20,389 bases of DNA, taken from a virus. A program made the translations under genes and the position numbers. This document shows positions 5,090 through 13,272 of the stretch, piece by piece (position 1 is the first letter of the stretch; every line of letters begins with the position of its first letter). The stretch covers positions 1-20,389 of IMG/VR virus record IMGVR_UViG_3300044695_006483. The stretch is one strand, 5' to 3'. The notes under the pieces are model-generated. The model did not search any database, had not been told where the DNA came from, and worked only from the letters and a program-made list of their open reading frames with translations.

Positions 5090-8044
5090 TTAGTAAGTCC
5101 CATCGTCCACGACTCCAATGGACATGGCGCCGGTGCTGTTATCAACAAGGACTTCGGTGGATTCAAGGACCGTGCCGATTTGGCTGGTGGTGGCGATTTG
5201 GGCGCGACCCCACAGCAGCACCAAGGCATCGCGAACGTCGGTCACCCCCGTCATGTCGGGAGTGAAGTACGTGCCGTCGCTCAGAATGTCGTAGTCGTTG
5301 AAGGTGCCGGTGGCGCCAGAAACAACGGCAATCTTTGTCCAGTTGGCGCCAGTGCCTTGGCTGAGTACCCAGTCGCCCGCGGCCAGGGAGACGGTGGGGG
5401 CTGGCGTGGTGCCGGTACCAGCAGTGGTGGCAATCAGGTAGACGCCGTTGTTTTGTGGGTTGGGGGCCGTCAGCGATTGGCCGATGGTCAGGCCGGCCTC
5501 GGTGCCGTACTGGTTCAGGCTGACGACGAGGTTGGTTGAGGCGTTGTAGGTGCCGCCAAAACGCAGGTTGAGTTGGGTGGGTGAGCCATAGCCCACAAGC
5601 AGCCAGTAGCCGTTGGGGGTGGGGCTGACGGTGCCGATCCAGATGTAGGCGGAGCGGTCGGATGGGTTGACCCACCACTGGCCAGCGAACTCGGGGGTGG
5701 GGGCTGATTCGCTGACTTGGGCGATGCCGTAGTCGGCCAGTTGGGCTGCAGTAACGCTGTTGGCAGCCAGGAACTCACCAGTAAAGGTGCCGGTGGTTAT
5801 TTTGCTGGCGTCCAGGCTGGGGACATCGGCAGCGGTCAGGTTTGCGCCAGTGCTGATATGGCCTTGGGCGTCAACCGTGACTTTGGTGTAAACGCCAGGG
5901 CTGACGATGTTGGTGTGATTGAGGACGCCGCCAGCGGCAACGGTCAGGCCGGTGCCGGGTTGGATGGCGCCGTTCGTACCCGCAGCTGCAACCGGGAGGT
6001 CAGCTGCGACAAGGGCACGGAAGCCAGGCGTGGTGGCCGAGCCAGTCGTTGGGCCGGCAAAAACGGTGTTGGCGTTTTGGTTTTCGAGGCCGGTGGTGAT
6101 GGTGGCGACACCGGCTGCACTGACCGAGGCGCTGAATGTCAGCGGGGTGCCGTCGGTAAAGGCGAAGCTTTGGACGCCTGCCTGTTGTTGCCAGGCTGTG
6201 CCGTCCCAGACGTAGGTGAAGCCTGTGTTGGTGTTGAACCACTGCTGGCCTTCAAATTCACCGCTGCCGCTGGGGGCGTTGCCCGAAACAACGGTGCTGG
6301 AGTCGGCGGCCAATTTGGCGCCAGTGACGGAGGCAGTACCGAGTTCGTCGGTGGTGACTGCGCCAGTGGCGATTTTGGCGGTTGTTACCGCGTCGGTCGC
6401 GATGCTTGCGGCGAAACTGCCGGTGCCGCTGCCGGTGACATCACCAGTCAGGGTGATGGTCTGGTCGCCGGTGTTGGTGCCAGAGCTGGTGCCGCTGAAG
6501 GTGCCGCTGAAGGTGCCGTCTTGTGTGGCGAGCGTCCCAAGGCCGAGGGTGGTGCGTTGGGCGGCCGCGTCTGCGTCGTCCAGCAATGCGCGACCGGCGC
6601 TGGTGCAGGCGATTTCCTCTACGGCGCCGGCACCAGCAGAGGAGCGACCCAGCAGTTTGTCGGTGTCGGTAACATTTTGAATCTTGGCGTAAGTAACACC
6701 GCCATCGGCGACTTTTGCGGTAGTTACAGCAGAATCTGCGAGTGCTGTTGCATCGACTGCGCCAGCGGCTAGTTTGTCAACAGTAACGGCGTCGTCTGCG
6801 ATCTTTGCCGTGGTAACGGCGTTGTTAATGATTTGGCCGGTGGCAACTGCATCAACTGCAATCTGGGTTGAAGTAATAGATGCGTCGGTTAGTTTTGCAC
6901 CTGGAACGCTGCCGTCGGCCAGATTTAATTTGGCATAGGTAATTTGCGTATCAGCAATCTTAACTGCCGTTACAGCGCCATCACCGAGTTTAGTTTCGGT
7001 AACGGATTCAGAAGCCAGTTTGCCTTCAGTTACCGCTAAAGCAACAATGGAAGCTGTGTCAACTGCATCGTCCGCTAACTCCGCTGCACCAACCGCGTTG
7101 TCGGCAATAGCGTCAGCTGTGACAGAGCCGGATGCAAGCTGAGTTGCCGTTACTGCGGCGTCAGCAATCTTTGCCGTAGTGACTGAATCGTCAATTAGTT
7201 CATCTGTGCCAACACTACCGGCTGCCATTTGAGTGACAGCGATCGAATCGGTCGCAATCTTGGAAGCTGGGATGCTGCCGTCGGCCAGGTTTAACTTGCC
7301 GTAAGCAATGGTTGTATTAGCGATCTTGTCGTTGGTAACTGCGCCGGCACCGAGCTTGGTTTCGGTGACAGCGCCAGCAGCGAGCTTGGCGTCGGTTACG
7401 GCGAGGGCGGCGATGGCTGCAGTGTCAACTGCGTTGTCCGCTAGTTCCGCTGCGCCAACCGCGTTGTCGGCAATGGCTGCTGCATCGACAGCGCCAGCTT
7501 GAAATTTGCTGGAGGTGATGGTGCCGTCCGCAATCTTGGCTGCGGTAACGGCACTATCAGCGATGGCGGCCGTGCCGAGGCCAGCAGCATCGATTTTGGC
7601 TGTGGTGACTGCGTTGGCGGCAATCTTGCCGGTGGTGACCGCCAGGTCTTCGATGCCGGCGGTGGGGGCGATGACCTGCTGGAATACGCTGCCATCCCAG
7701 ACACTTAGGTATTTGGTTGTGCTGCTGACGTGGCCGCGACCTTCAAAGTTGTCGGTGCTGGGGGCCGTGGGGCCGTAGTTGATGCTGGAGTCGTTAGCTA
7801 GTTTGGCGGCTGTGATCGCGTCATCAGCCAGCGCGGTGGTGCCGAGTTTGGTGGCGCTGCTTTGGTTAAGTTTGCTGAGGTCGATGCTGGAGTTGTCGGC
7901 CAGGGTTGCGCCAGCCTCGAACAGGTCTTTGGCGCGGACTTTTTTGGTCTCGCTGGCCGAGATGTCAACGATGGGCAGCACGTCCGTTGCTGCCACGTCA
8001 GCTTCGTTGAGCTGCGTAAGCTGGGTAATGCGCTGGTCGGCCAA
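5090..8044 (-). CDS. Repetitive tail fibre protein (984 aa)
   Basis: A long fibre with a conserved cyanophage-type head (ADQRITQLTQL...DVLPIVDISASETKKVRAKDL, residues 2-40), probably the virion-attachment part. Residues about 131-460 are roughly 33 decapeptides of the form [KAE][IL]ADxAVTTA. Beyond them lie LTGDVTGSGTGSF (532-544), an AIQPGTGLTV...GVYTKVTVDAQGHIS region (693-731) and a C-terminal globular region with SGATGTFNDYDILSDGTYF (909-927). A W...YVWDGTAWQQ module recurs at about 94-124, 590-622 and 781-816. The start is TTG at 8044 with GAGG nine bases upstream; no ATG, GTG or TTG lies in frame between it and the previous gene. The repeats probably form a trimeric beta shaft. The stop abuts the 56-aa gene. 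Confidence 0.85.
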   Translation of the reverse strand: MADQRITQLTQLNEADVAATDVLPIVDISASETKKVRAKDLFEAGATLADNSSIDLSKLNQSSATKLGTTALADDAITAAKLANDSSINYGPTAPSTDNFEGRGHVSSTTKYLSVWDGSVFQQVIAPTAGIEDLAVTTGKIAANAVTTAKIDAAGLGTAAIADSAVTAAKIADGTITSSKFQAGAVDAAAIADNAVGAAELADNAVDTAAIAALAVTDAKLAAGAVTETKLGAGAVTNDKIANTTIAYGKLNLADGSIPASKIATDSIAVTQMAAGSVGTDELIDDSVTTAKIADAAVTATQLASGSVTADAIADNAVGAAELADDAVDTASIVALAVTEGKLASESVTETKLGDGAVTAVKIADTQITYAKLNLADGSVPGAKLTDASITSTQIAVDAVATGQIINNAVTTAKIADDAVTVDKLAAGAVDATALADSAVTTAKVADGGVTYAKIQNVTDTDKLLGRSSAGAGAVEEIACTSAGRALLDDADAAAQRTTLGLGTLATQDGTFSGTFSGTSSGTNTGDQTITLTGDVTGSGTGSFAASIATDAVTTAKIATGAVTTDELGTASVTGAKLAADSSTVVSGNAPSGSGEFEGQQWFNTNTGFTYVWDGTAWQQQAGVQSFAFTDGTPLTFSASVSAAGVATITTGLENQNANTVFAGPTTGSATTPGFRALVAADLPVAAAGTNGAIQPGTGLTVAAGGVLNHTNIVSPGVYTKVTVDAQGHISTGANLTAADVPSLDASKITTGTFTGEFLAANSVTAAQLADYGIAQVSESAPTPEFAGQWWVNPSDRSAYIWIGTVSPTPNGYWLLVGYGSPTQLNLRFGGTYNASTNLVVSLNQYGTEAGLTIGQSLTAPNPQNNGVYLIATTAGTGTTPAPTVSLAAGDWVLSQGTGANWTKIAVVSGATGTFNDYDILSDGTYFTPDMTGVTDVRDALVLLWGRAQIATTSQIGTVLESTEVLVDNSTGAMSIGVVDDGTY
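6665..7654 (-). repeat. Coding tandem decapeptide array with 30-nt period
   Basis: About 33 units of ten residues encode the fibre shaft, typified by KIADDAVTVD, KLAAGAVDAT and ALADSAVTTA. Units are degenerate at DNA level and keep the reading frame. Two units carry two extra residues (KLNLADGSIP and KLNLADGSVP), which mark the larger duplication. Each unit has the small-hydrophobic/polar alternation expected of a beta-structured trimeric shaft, which is an inference. This is protein-coding repeat, not a CRISPR array: there are no unique spacers. Confidence 0.85.
6743..7474 (-). repeat. 366-nt tandem duplication inside the fibre array
   Basis: Residues 191-312 and 313-434 are two in-register copies of a 122-aa block (twelve decapeptides plus a 2-aa insertion). 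Landmarks repeat exactly 122 aa apart: IADNAVGAAELAD at 191 and 313, and KLNLADGS at 250 and 372. At DNA level the shared string AACCGCGTTGTCGGCAAT recurs at 7091 and 7457, and GCTGCCGTCGGCCA at 6908 and 7274, both 366 bases apart. The start of a third copy is visible after residue 434. Unequal recombination is the likely source. Confidence 0.85.
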
Positions 8045-8082
8045 CTTACGGAGCCTCGCGAAACGACAATTCTTAGGCCAGT

Positions 8083-8955
8083 CTAGTCTGTGACTTCTGT
8101 TAGCAGGAAGTCCAGGTTCTGCTGCAGCCGCAGGCGGTCGGTGTCTTCCTTAAGGATGTAACCGGAAGGCTCACCGATTAGTAACTTGATTTCGCCAGTG
8201 GTAACAAAGTCAATCGCGCAGTTAATGGTTTGATCTGTGGCTACTTCAATTCCGGTGCGTGTGATTGCTGCTTGAAACTCGTAGTAAATATCTTGTGTTC
8301 CCGCATATACGTCGTTTTCCGTTAGCTGCAAATAACAGTCAAACTCGCTACCGATGTCGGTGCGATTGATGAGTTGCAGCATCAAAAGCGAGTTTTCAAC
8401 TAGGCCGCTGTTGGTGGTATTAAAAATGCAATCGATGGAGCCGGAGCCGCTGATTAGGCCGGCTGAGTACATGCGCTGGAAGCGGTCGGACATCGTGGTT
8501 GTCACGAGCGCCTCGCGATCTGTATTGAAGGTGTAGCCCTTCACATCGCCAAGCACACGTTCCACTGATCCGTAGATCTGCACGGAAATGGGAAGTGCAT
8601 CTCCAGTGAAAGCCTCTAGTGGGTACTCCACTGAACGGTCGTTGTTGATGGCGGCGCTAAACGTCTCGAATAAGCGGATACCACCGATAGCGTTGATGTT
8701 GCAGTAAGCAACAACCTCTTGCTGAGTATCTCCCCCGCCGTCAGGCCAAGTGGAGGCAGGCAAAAAGTCCAGACCGCGGGAATCGGTGGTACGAATTACA
8801 AGCTGGTCTCCTGTAAGAAGATTCTCAACCGAACCGTCAAAGCCGAAGCGGTTGAGGGTTGTATTTACGTCCGCAGGCAATACAGAACTGGTGAACGTAC
8901 CAGCTGCCTTACGGCGCAGTTTGATTTTGCCGTATTGCCCTAGGAAGTAGGTCAT
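8083..8955 (-). CDS. Tail-tube-like minor tail protein, large paralogue (290 aa)
   Basis: I recognise no exact family, but the layout matches the two tube-like proteins elsewhere in the window. The N-terminus has YFLGQYGKIKLRRKAAGTF. Residues 48-110 form an inserted domain (LTGDQLVIRTTDSRG...) resembling the AGDPVKFRVINSQTG insert of the main tube protein. Then come GYTFNTDREALVTTTMSDRF (140-159) and GSGSIDCIF (170-178). These correspond to the SWSFEIS...IDVTTIG and GNGTATVYV positions of the tube. The end (FQAAITRTGIEVATDQTINC, then IDFVTTGEIKL) matches the AYITSASMQVSTGELSSVAI strand pair of the 164-aa protein. It starts in an ATGA overlap with that gene. It could be a tip collar or fibre-attachment ring. 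The tube-fold assignment is inference from motif order. Confidence 0.65.
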   Translation of the reverse strand: MTYFLGQYGKIKLRRKAAGTFTSSVLPADVNTTLNRFGFDGSVENLLTGDQLVIRTTDSRGLDFLPASTWPDGGGDTQQEVVAYCNINAIGGIRLFETFSAAINNDRSVEYPLEAFTGDALPISVQIYGSVERVLGDVKGYTFNTDREALVTTTMSDRFQRMYSAGLISGSGSIDCIFNTTNSGLVENSLLMLQLINRTDIGSEFDCYLQLTENDVYAGTQDIYYEFQAAITRTGIEVATDQTINCAIDFVTTGEIKLLIGEPSGYILKEDTDRLRLQQNLDFLLTEVTD

Positions 8956-9446
8956 GCGTCAACGAGTTCACGGAACGGCCCGTCAACAGTAAAGTTGATC
9001 GCTACGGACGACAATTCGCCAGTGGAGACCTGCATCGATGCGCTGGTGATGTAGGCGTTAAAGGCGATGTCGTCCTTGATGTCGGTGCCGACACCGGCGG
9101 TGGTTCCAACACGCAGGACGATACCAACTCGATCGGCTTCGGTCACACCAGCAACGCTGGTCTTCATGACTTTGCTGAGAAATTGGTCGAACTGCACACC
9201 GGGCTCGGTGCTAGTGGTACCTTCGCGGCGGTAGTACAAGACAGTGGCGCTGCCGGTAGAGCTGACAGCTCCAGGGGTGAAGGTCTTTACGGCGGTGTCA
9301 ACCGTGGTGGTTTCCAGCAATTCCATGGTCGTTTCTAGGGACCAATCGCGGAGTTTCAATGCTTGCTGCGAGGAAGTCACCGACACACCGCCTGTGCCAT
9401 CGGGGATCAGGTATAGCGCTCCCGTCCGCCCAGTGAAAAAAGCCAT
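8952..9446 (-). CDS. Second tail tube-like protein, downstream of the tip gene (164 aa)
   Basis: The sequence carries the marks of a tail tube beta-sandwich: TGALYLIPDGTGG (8-20), LRDWSLETTMELLETTTVDT (32-51), STGSATVLYYRRE (63-75) and a final beta hairpin AYITSASMQVSTGELSSVAI (131-150). Its N-terminus parallels SGALYYKPAGTNG of the 252-aa major tube. It lies after the gpJ-like gene instead of before the tape measure, so it is unlikely to be the main shaft subunit and may form a ring at the tip, a fibre adaptor or a tube decoration. GAAGGA about 7 nt before the ATG at 9446 gives a good ribosome binding site. It overlaps the 290-aa gene by ATGA. The tube-like fold is well supported; the role is uncertain. 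Confidence 0.75.
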   Translation of the reverse strand: MAFFTGRTGALYLIPDGTGGVSVTSSQQALKLRDWSLETTMELLETTTVDTAVKTFTPGAVSSTGSATVLYYRREGTTSTEPGVQFDQFLSKVMKTSVAGVTEADRVGIVLRVGTTAGVGTDIKDDIAFNAYITSASMQVSTGELSSVAINFTVDGPFRELVDA

Positions 9447-9472
9447 GGGTGCAATCCTTCAATGTGCCTATC

Positions 9473-12400
9473 CTAGCTGCGCACTGTAAATGCAGTGTCG
9501 CTGAAGTCTGCCAGCAGCGATTGCCCGTCTGTTGTACAGGGGTAGATAGTGGCGCGGACTGTGGTTTCGCCTTCCTCGTCCATTTGCACTTCGCTCACGC
9601 GGAAGACGCGCCTGGATGTTGCTTCCACACCCAACACAAACAGGAAACCTTCGTACGGCCGGAGGGCGTCGGATCGTCCGTTCGCGATCTGGACATTGGA
9701 GAGGTTCACTAAGCCCCGGTCACTGCGGTAAAGCTTGAAGTTGTAGGTGCCGTTGATGACGGTGTTGTCGAGGGGGGTGTTGAGCGTGCCATCGGTTGCG
9801 ATGACGCCTGTGCGGATGGCGTCCCAGCTGTTTTGGCCGATATCCACGTAGATGTAGGCGCCAGGGGAGATGGGATCGGAGGTTGGGTAGGTCTTGAACT
9901 CGATGGCCTGGCGGATGTAGCGGCGGGTGTTGCAGATCAGCTTGCCGAACAGGATGGCCTGATCGAGGTTCGAGACGTAGGCCGATAGGTCGAAGGTCTG
10001 GCGGATCGCGTCGGCTTCGAGGGTGTCCTTGCGTTGGATGTCAACGGACCGTTTTTTGGCGAATACGGCGTCGGTCGGGACTTCGGTGTAAATGATGGTC
10101 GCGATCATGTCTTGGACGTTGGAGCCGTAGTCGAGAAACTCTTCCTTGTAGGAGTCCTCGAGGATGTTGCCCGTGTTGAAGATGGCGCTGACGTTCACCG
10201 TGCGGGTGATGGCGCCTGTTGTGGCGTCGTAGGGCACTGCAGGCACCAGTGTTTCACGACCGCCGATGCGGGCAAACTCCAAGAGGTTGAAGGGCGCGAC
10301 TTCAACCCAGAACTCGCGCCAGCTGCGGGGGCTTGCAATCACGCAGTCCATGAACAGCTTGTTGCGGATGCAGAAGCGCTTGGTGATGGCGAGCTGGCGC
10401 ACGTCAATACCGCTAGCTACGGCGTAGTTGCCGATGCCGTCTTCCTTGTCGAGAACCGTGTCGAGGAAAATGTCGGGTGCCAGGCTGCTGGCACCGTTTG
10501 GTGTTGCCGGGTAGTAGGAGTAATTGGTGCTGCCCCAGGGGCGGTTTTGTTCGTCAACGCCTGACGTGCGGATGCGTCGAACAGAGCGGCCTTGGGTGGC
10601 AAAAACACTGAAGGATCGTAGGTCTTGGATGGTCTTGCCGGAGTAGGCGTTGAAGCCGAACAAAGCAAGGTTTTGGTACAGCCGGCGAATGATTACGTTG
10701 CGGCTGTTGCGTTGGTCGTAATCCGTAAAGGGTTGGGCTAGTTGTTCCGTGACTGCCGTGATGGCAAACTCTGGGCCGTTGTCAAAAGAGAACTGGATCT
10801 GGGTGTCGGCGCTGTAATTGAACAGGTCCCATTCGTTGATGCCGGTTGGGTTATTGTTGTAAGGGGGGAAATTGCCGTTGGCGGCACTGATGACCCGGCC
10901 TACAAACTGGATGTTGGGTGTAGTGGCTTGGCCGCTGCGCAGCGCGTAAGGTGTTAGGGACTGTGTGACGGCAGCGCCGCTATTTTCAAGGTAGTAGAAG
11001 GTATTGTTTACGGCGGTCTCGGCTATGGGATCGCTGATGGGCTCTAGCTCAAAAGCCCAGTTGGTGGCGTTGCTGGGATTGGTGGTGCCGCTATTGAATT
11101 TGAAGAACACGAAGTTTTCGTTATCGGCTGCGCGGCGGAGTGCAAAGATTGCTGGGATGGTGACCCACTGGGTCTGTCCGACCTCGCGGTAGCGGACTTT
11201 GAACATGGCCACCCGCATCTTGATGCCGTTGTCGCTTACGGGGTAACCCGCACGGCGGCCGCTGCCGTATTCCTGCTGGCGGCCGCTAATGCGTTTGAAC
11301 ACCAGCGCTTTCAGGGCAAAGTCAACAATGTGGCAGGAGCTGAGGGTTTCGTACTGAGCAGCGGCGACACGTACCAGGGCTTTTGTGTAGAAAATGTCGT
11401 CTTGTTTGCCGGTGGCGTTTAACGCATCGTCAAGGACGCCATAGCGGCGGAGTAATGCGGCTTCGGCGTTTGATAAATCGCGCTTCTTTGTGTAGCCAGT
11501 TAGGACGCTGACAGTCCTGTACCAGTAGCTCAGGTTGGGGCCGCCGTACACGAAGTAGTATTGCCAGCCGTCGCCTGGAGGCTTGGGTGAGGTTGCCGGG
11601 CTGGTTTCGCGCTTGGATACGTAGCTCGCTGTGAATATTTCTTTGCTGTCGGCGAGTTCATAGGCAGATGTGATATTTTCGCGCTGGTCTTCGTTGAGCA
11701 GACTTAAAGCGGTTGGGCGAAGGCGGTTGTATTCTTCACGTTCTGCTGCCGTGATTGAGCCTGTCGTAGTTTCAATGTTTGCTGCTGCGTAGATGGCTGA
11801 GGGGCCGCGACCGGCCTCGATGCACTGAAGTTTGACTACAACACTGGCTTCATCGATGGAGGTGTTGGAGATCGAGATGACTTTGAAGCGGGCGGTGCCC
11901 AACTTGAAAATTCCAGCCGAATCAAAGACGCTGATCAAACTGCGACGGGCATCTTTTGCTTCGCGTGTTACGTCGGAATCACCTCCGTTTTCTTCGGTAG
12001 AGGCAAAGGTCAGACTTAGAACCTGATTGACGGTAATTTGCGGATTTGTGCCAGCGGTCCAGGTGAGGCCGGTGGCTGTAATGCCGAGGTTTGCGATGGC
12101 AATGTCGCCAACGGAGTTGCGTACATAAACTTCGACGTTCAGCGGGACTACCCCGTAAATGCCGAAGGTGTTGGAGGTTGTGGGGGAGTACGCCTGACTG
12201 AAGCCGTCAGTTCTTGTGTTTTCTGTGCTCGGCTGGATGCGATAGGGGTTGTCGGTGAGTTTGCCGTACGCGGTGGGGTCGGATGCTTCTGCGTCTTGTA
12301 GTTCGTGTTGGCGCTGCAGGAAACCGGTTTCTGTCGGATTGAAGTACATCCACAGGTTTTCCGTGATCAGATCGCGGACAGGCGTCTGGCCGAAGGCGCT

Positions 12401-12898
12401 TTTGTTTTGGTCGATGGCGGTGATGGCACCACCGCTCAGCATCAACAGCATCTGGATGAACTGACTGGAGCCGTAGCTGCGGACAGCGGACCAGAGCAGC
12501 GAGGCTGCGACGCGCACACCGCCGTTGGGGTTAGCGCCGGCGGTCGAACCGCGATTGGCGTAGACAAGGTTGACCGGATCGCCGTAGGTCGCCAGCTCTT
12601 GGGTTGAGTTGAAGCCGAAGCGTGGGGAAAATCGTTCGTCCCGTGACTGCGCTTGACCGCCGGCCTGGTCAGGTGCGCTAATGCTGGGGATTGATGGACG
12701 TGGCGCGAGGAGTGCCGATGCCACTTGGGCGACAATGCCAACGACCGTCAGCACAATTGGAACTAACAGTGGGCCGGCGACAGGCTTTCCTTCAAAATCG
12801 GGAAGCTCTTGTAGTGCCAAAAACTGCAGGTACTCCTCTTTGCTGACGCCAAGCGCTGCGATGAGGTCGTGCTCGTAGGGCAGCAGCTTGCGGGTCAT
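9473..12898 (-). CDS. gpJ-like tail tip / central host-specificity protein (1141 aa)
   Basis: The largest protein of the tip. It begins with a charged helical segment (1-40), then a hydrophobic stretch at 43-65 (PLLVPIVLTVVGIVAQVASALL) as seen in tip proteins of this type, then RFGFNSTQELATYGDPVNLVY (about 93-113), a motif typical of gpJ-like proteins. The middle holds beta-rich domains, including TVSVLTGYTKKRDLSNAEAA. The C-terminus (FLFVLGVEATSRRVFRVSEV then QMDEEGETTVRATIYP) matches the gpJ pattern ending in a fibronectin-like region. It lies directly after the NlpC/P60-like gene, as lambda J follows K and I, and overlaps it by ATGA. The likely role is the baseplate hub that closes the tube, contacts fibres and triggers ejection. 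The sequence-level family match is good; receptor contact is inferred. Confidence 0.85.
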   Translation of the reverse strand: MTRKLLPYEHDLIAALGVSKEEYLQFLALQELPDFEGKPVAGPLLVPIVLTVVGIVAQVASALLAPRPSIPSISAPDQAGGQAQSRDERFSPRFGFNSTQELATYGDPVNLVYANRGSTAGANPNGGVRVAASLLWSAVRSYGSSQFIQMLLMLSGGAITAIDQNKSAFGQTPVRDLITENLWMYFNPTETGFLQRQHELQDAEASDPTAYGKLTDNPYRIQPSTENTRTDGFSQAYSPTTSNTFGIYGVVPLNVEVYVRNSVGDIAIANLGITATGLTWTAGTNPQITVNQVLSLTFASTEENGGDSDVTREAKDARRSLISVFDSAGIFKLGTARFKVISISNTSIDEASVVVKLQCIEAGRGPSAIYAAANIETTTGSITAAEREEYNRLRPTALSLLNEDQRENITSAYELADSKEIFTASYVSKRETSPATSPKPPGDGWQYYFVYGGPNLSYWYRTVSVLTGYTKKRDLSNAEAALLRRYGVLDDALNATGKQDDIFYTKALVRVAAAQYETLSSCHIVDFALKALVFKRISGRQQEYGSGRRAGYPVSDNGIKMRVAMFKVRYREVGQTQWVTIPAIFALRRAADNENFVFFKFNSGTTNPSNATNWAFELEPISDPIAETAVNNTFYYLENSGAAVTQSLTPYALRSGQATTPNIQFVGRVISAANGNFPPYNNNPTGINEWDLFNYSADTQIQFSFDNGPEFAITAVTEQLAQPFTDYDQRNSRNVIIRRLYQNLALFGFNAYSGKTIQDLRSFSVFATQGRSVRRIRTSGVDEQNRPWGSTNYSYYPATPNGASSLAPDIFLDTVLDKEDGIGNYAVASGIDVRQLAITKRFCIRNKLFMDCVIASPRSWREFWVEVAPFNLLEFARIGGRETLVPAVPYDATTGAITRTVNVSAIFNTGNILEDSYKEEFLDYGSNVQDMIATIIYTEVPTDAVFAKKRSVDIQRKDTLEADAIRQTFDLSAYVSNLDQAILFGKLICNTRRYIRQAIEFKTYPTSDPISPGAYIYVDIGQNSWDAIRTGVIATDGTLNTPLDNTVINGTYNFKLYRSDRGLVNLSNVQIANGRSDALRPYEGFLFVLGVEATSRRVFRVSEVQMDEEGETTVRATIYPCTTDGQSLLADFSDTAFTVRS

Positions 12899-13272
12899 CG
12901 GTCCATCCAGAAATAGTGGCCAATGCCTTCGGGCAGTTGGCTACGCACTACATTCTGGCTTGGGGCAATAAAAAGTACATCACCATCTAGTGCAGTGGCC
13001 AAGGCTGCCCCAGCTAAACCGGGCAGCAGTACAACCGCTCCGTGTCTGGGGGCGTTGATGCGTCTGCCGTGTTCCAGTAGCCAGCGCACGATCATGCGGC
13101 GGGGGAATGTCTCGTCCACGTAGCTGTTGTAGACCCAGGCGAACTTGTCGGTGTAGCTGGTTAGGCCCAAGCGCTGGCGGACCTCGCACACCAGCTGGAA
13201 GCAGTCGGTTTTGCCTGATCCGTCGCTTGGGGCGTGGCCCCAGCCGTAGCGCAGACCGATTAGATCGTTCAC
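12895..13272 (-). CDS. NlpC/P60-like tail assembly protein (lambda gpK-like), catalytic His not visible
   Basis: 125 aa starting at GTG, which forms a GTGA overlap with the upstream stop. The N-terminus LIGLRYGWGHAPSDGSGKTD followed by C24-F-Q-L has the classic NlpC/P60 cysteine motif (Y-x-W-G...D-C-x-x-L). Such domains in tail tips (lambda gpK C-terminal part) cut peptidoglycan during entry or act in tip assembly. After GAVVLLPG (78-85), where the family normally has H-V-G-[IV] before an L-D-G turn, this protein reads AALATALDGDVLFI, with Ala or Leu in place of His. H77 (PRHGAVV) and H119 (GIGHYF) are not in the standard place. It is therefore either a structural, inactive member or one using an unusual dyad. 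The family call is good. Confidence 0.8.
   Translation of the reverse strand: MNDLIGLRYGWGHAPSDGSGKTDCFQLVCEVRQRLGLTSYTDKFAWVYNSYVDETFPRRMIVRWLLEHGRRINAPRHGAVVLLPGLAGAALATALDGDVLFIAPSQNVVRSQLPEGIGHYFWMDR

Noticed and set aside
5163-5678. A 171-aa Arg/His/Pro-rich minus-strand frame
   Set aside because: It overlaps the fibre in another frame on the same strand and has the composition of an out-of-frame GC-rich translation.
5717-6772. A 351-aa open frame on the plus strand
   Set aside because: It is the antisense shadow of the repetitive fibre gene; its Gly/Cys-rich product reflects GC-biased repeat codons and resembles nothing, and no plus-strand operon exists here.
6665-7654. Regular short repeats that could suggest a CRISPR array
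   Set aside because: The 30-nt period is coding, degenerate and without constant repeats or unique spacers, and the frame is preserved throughout.
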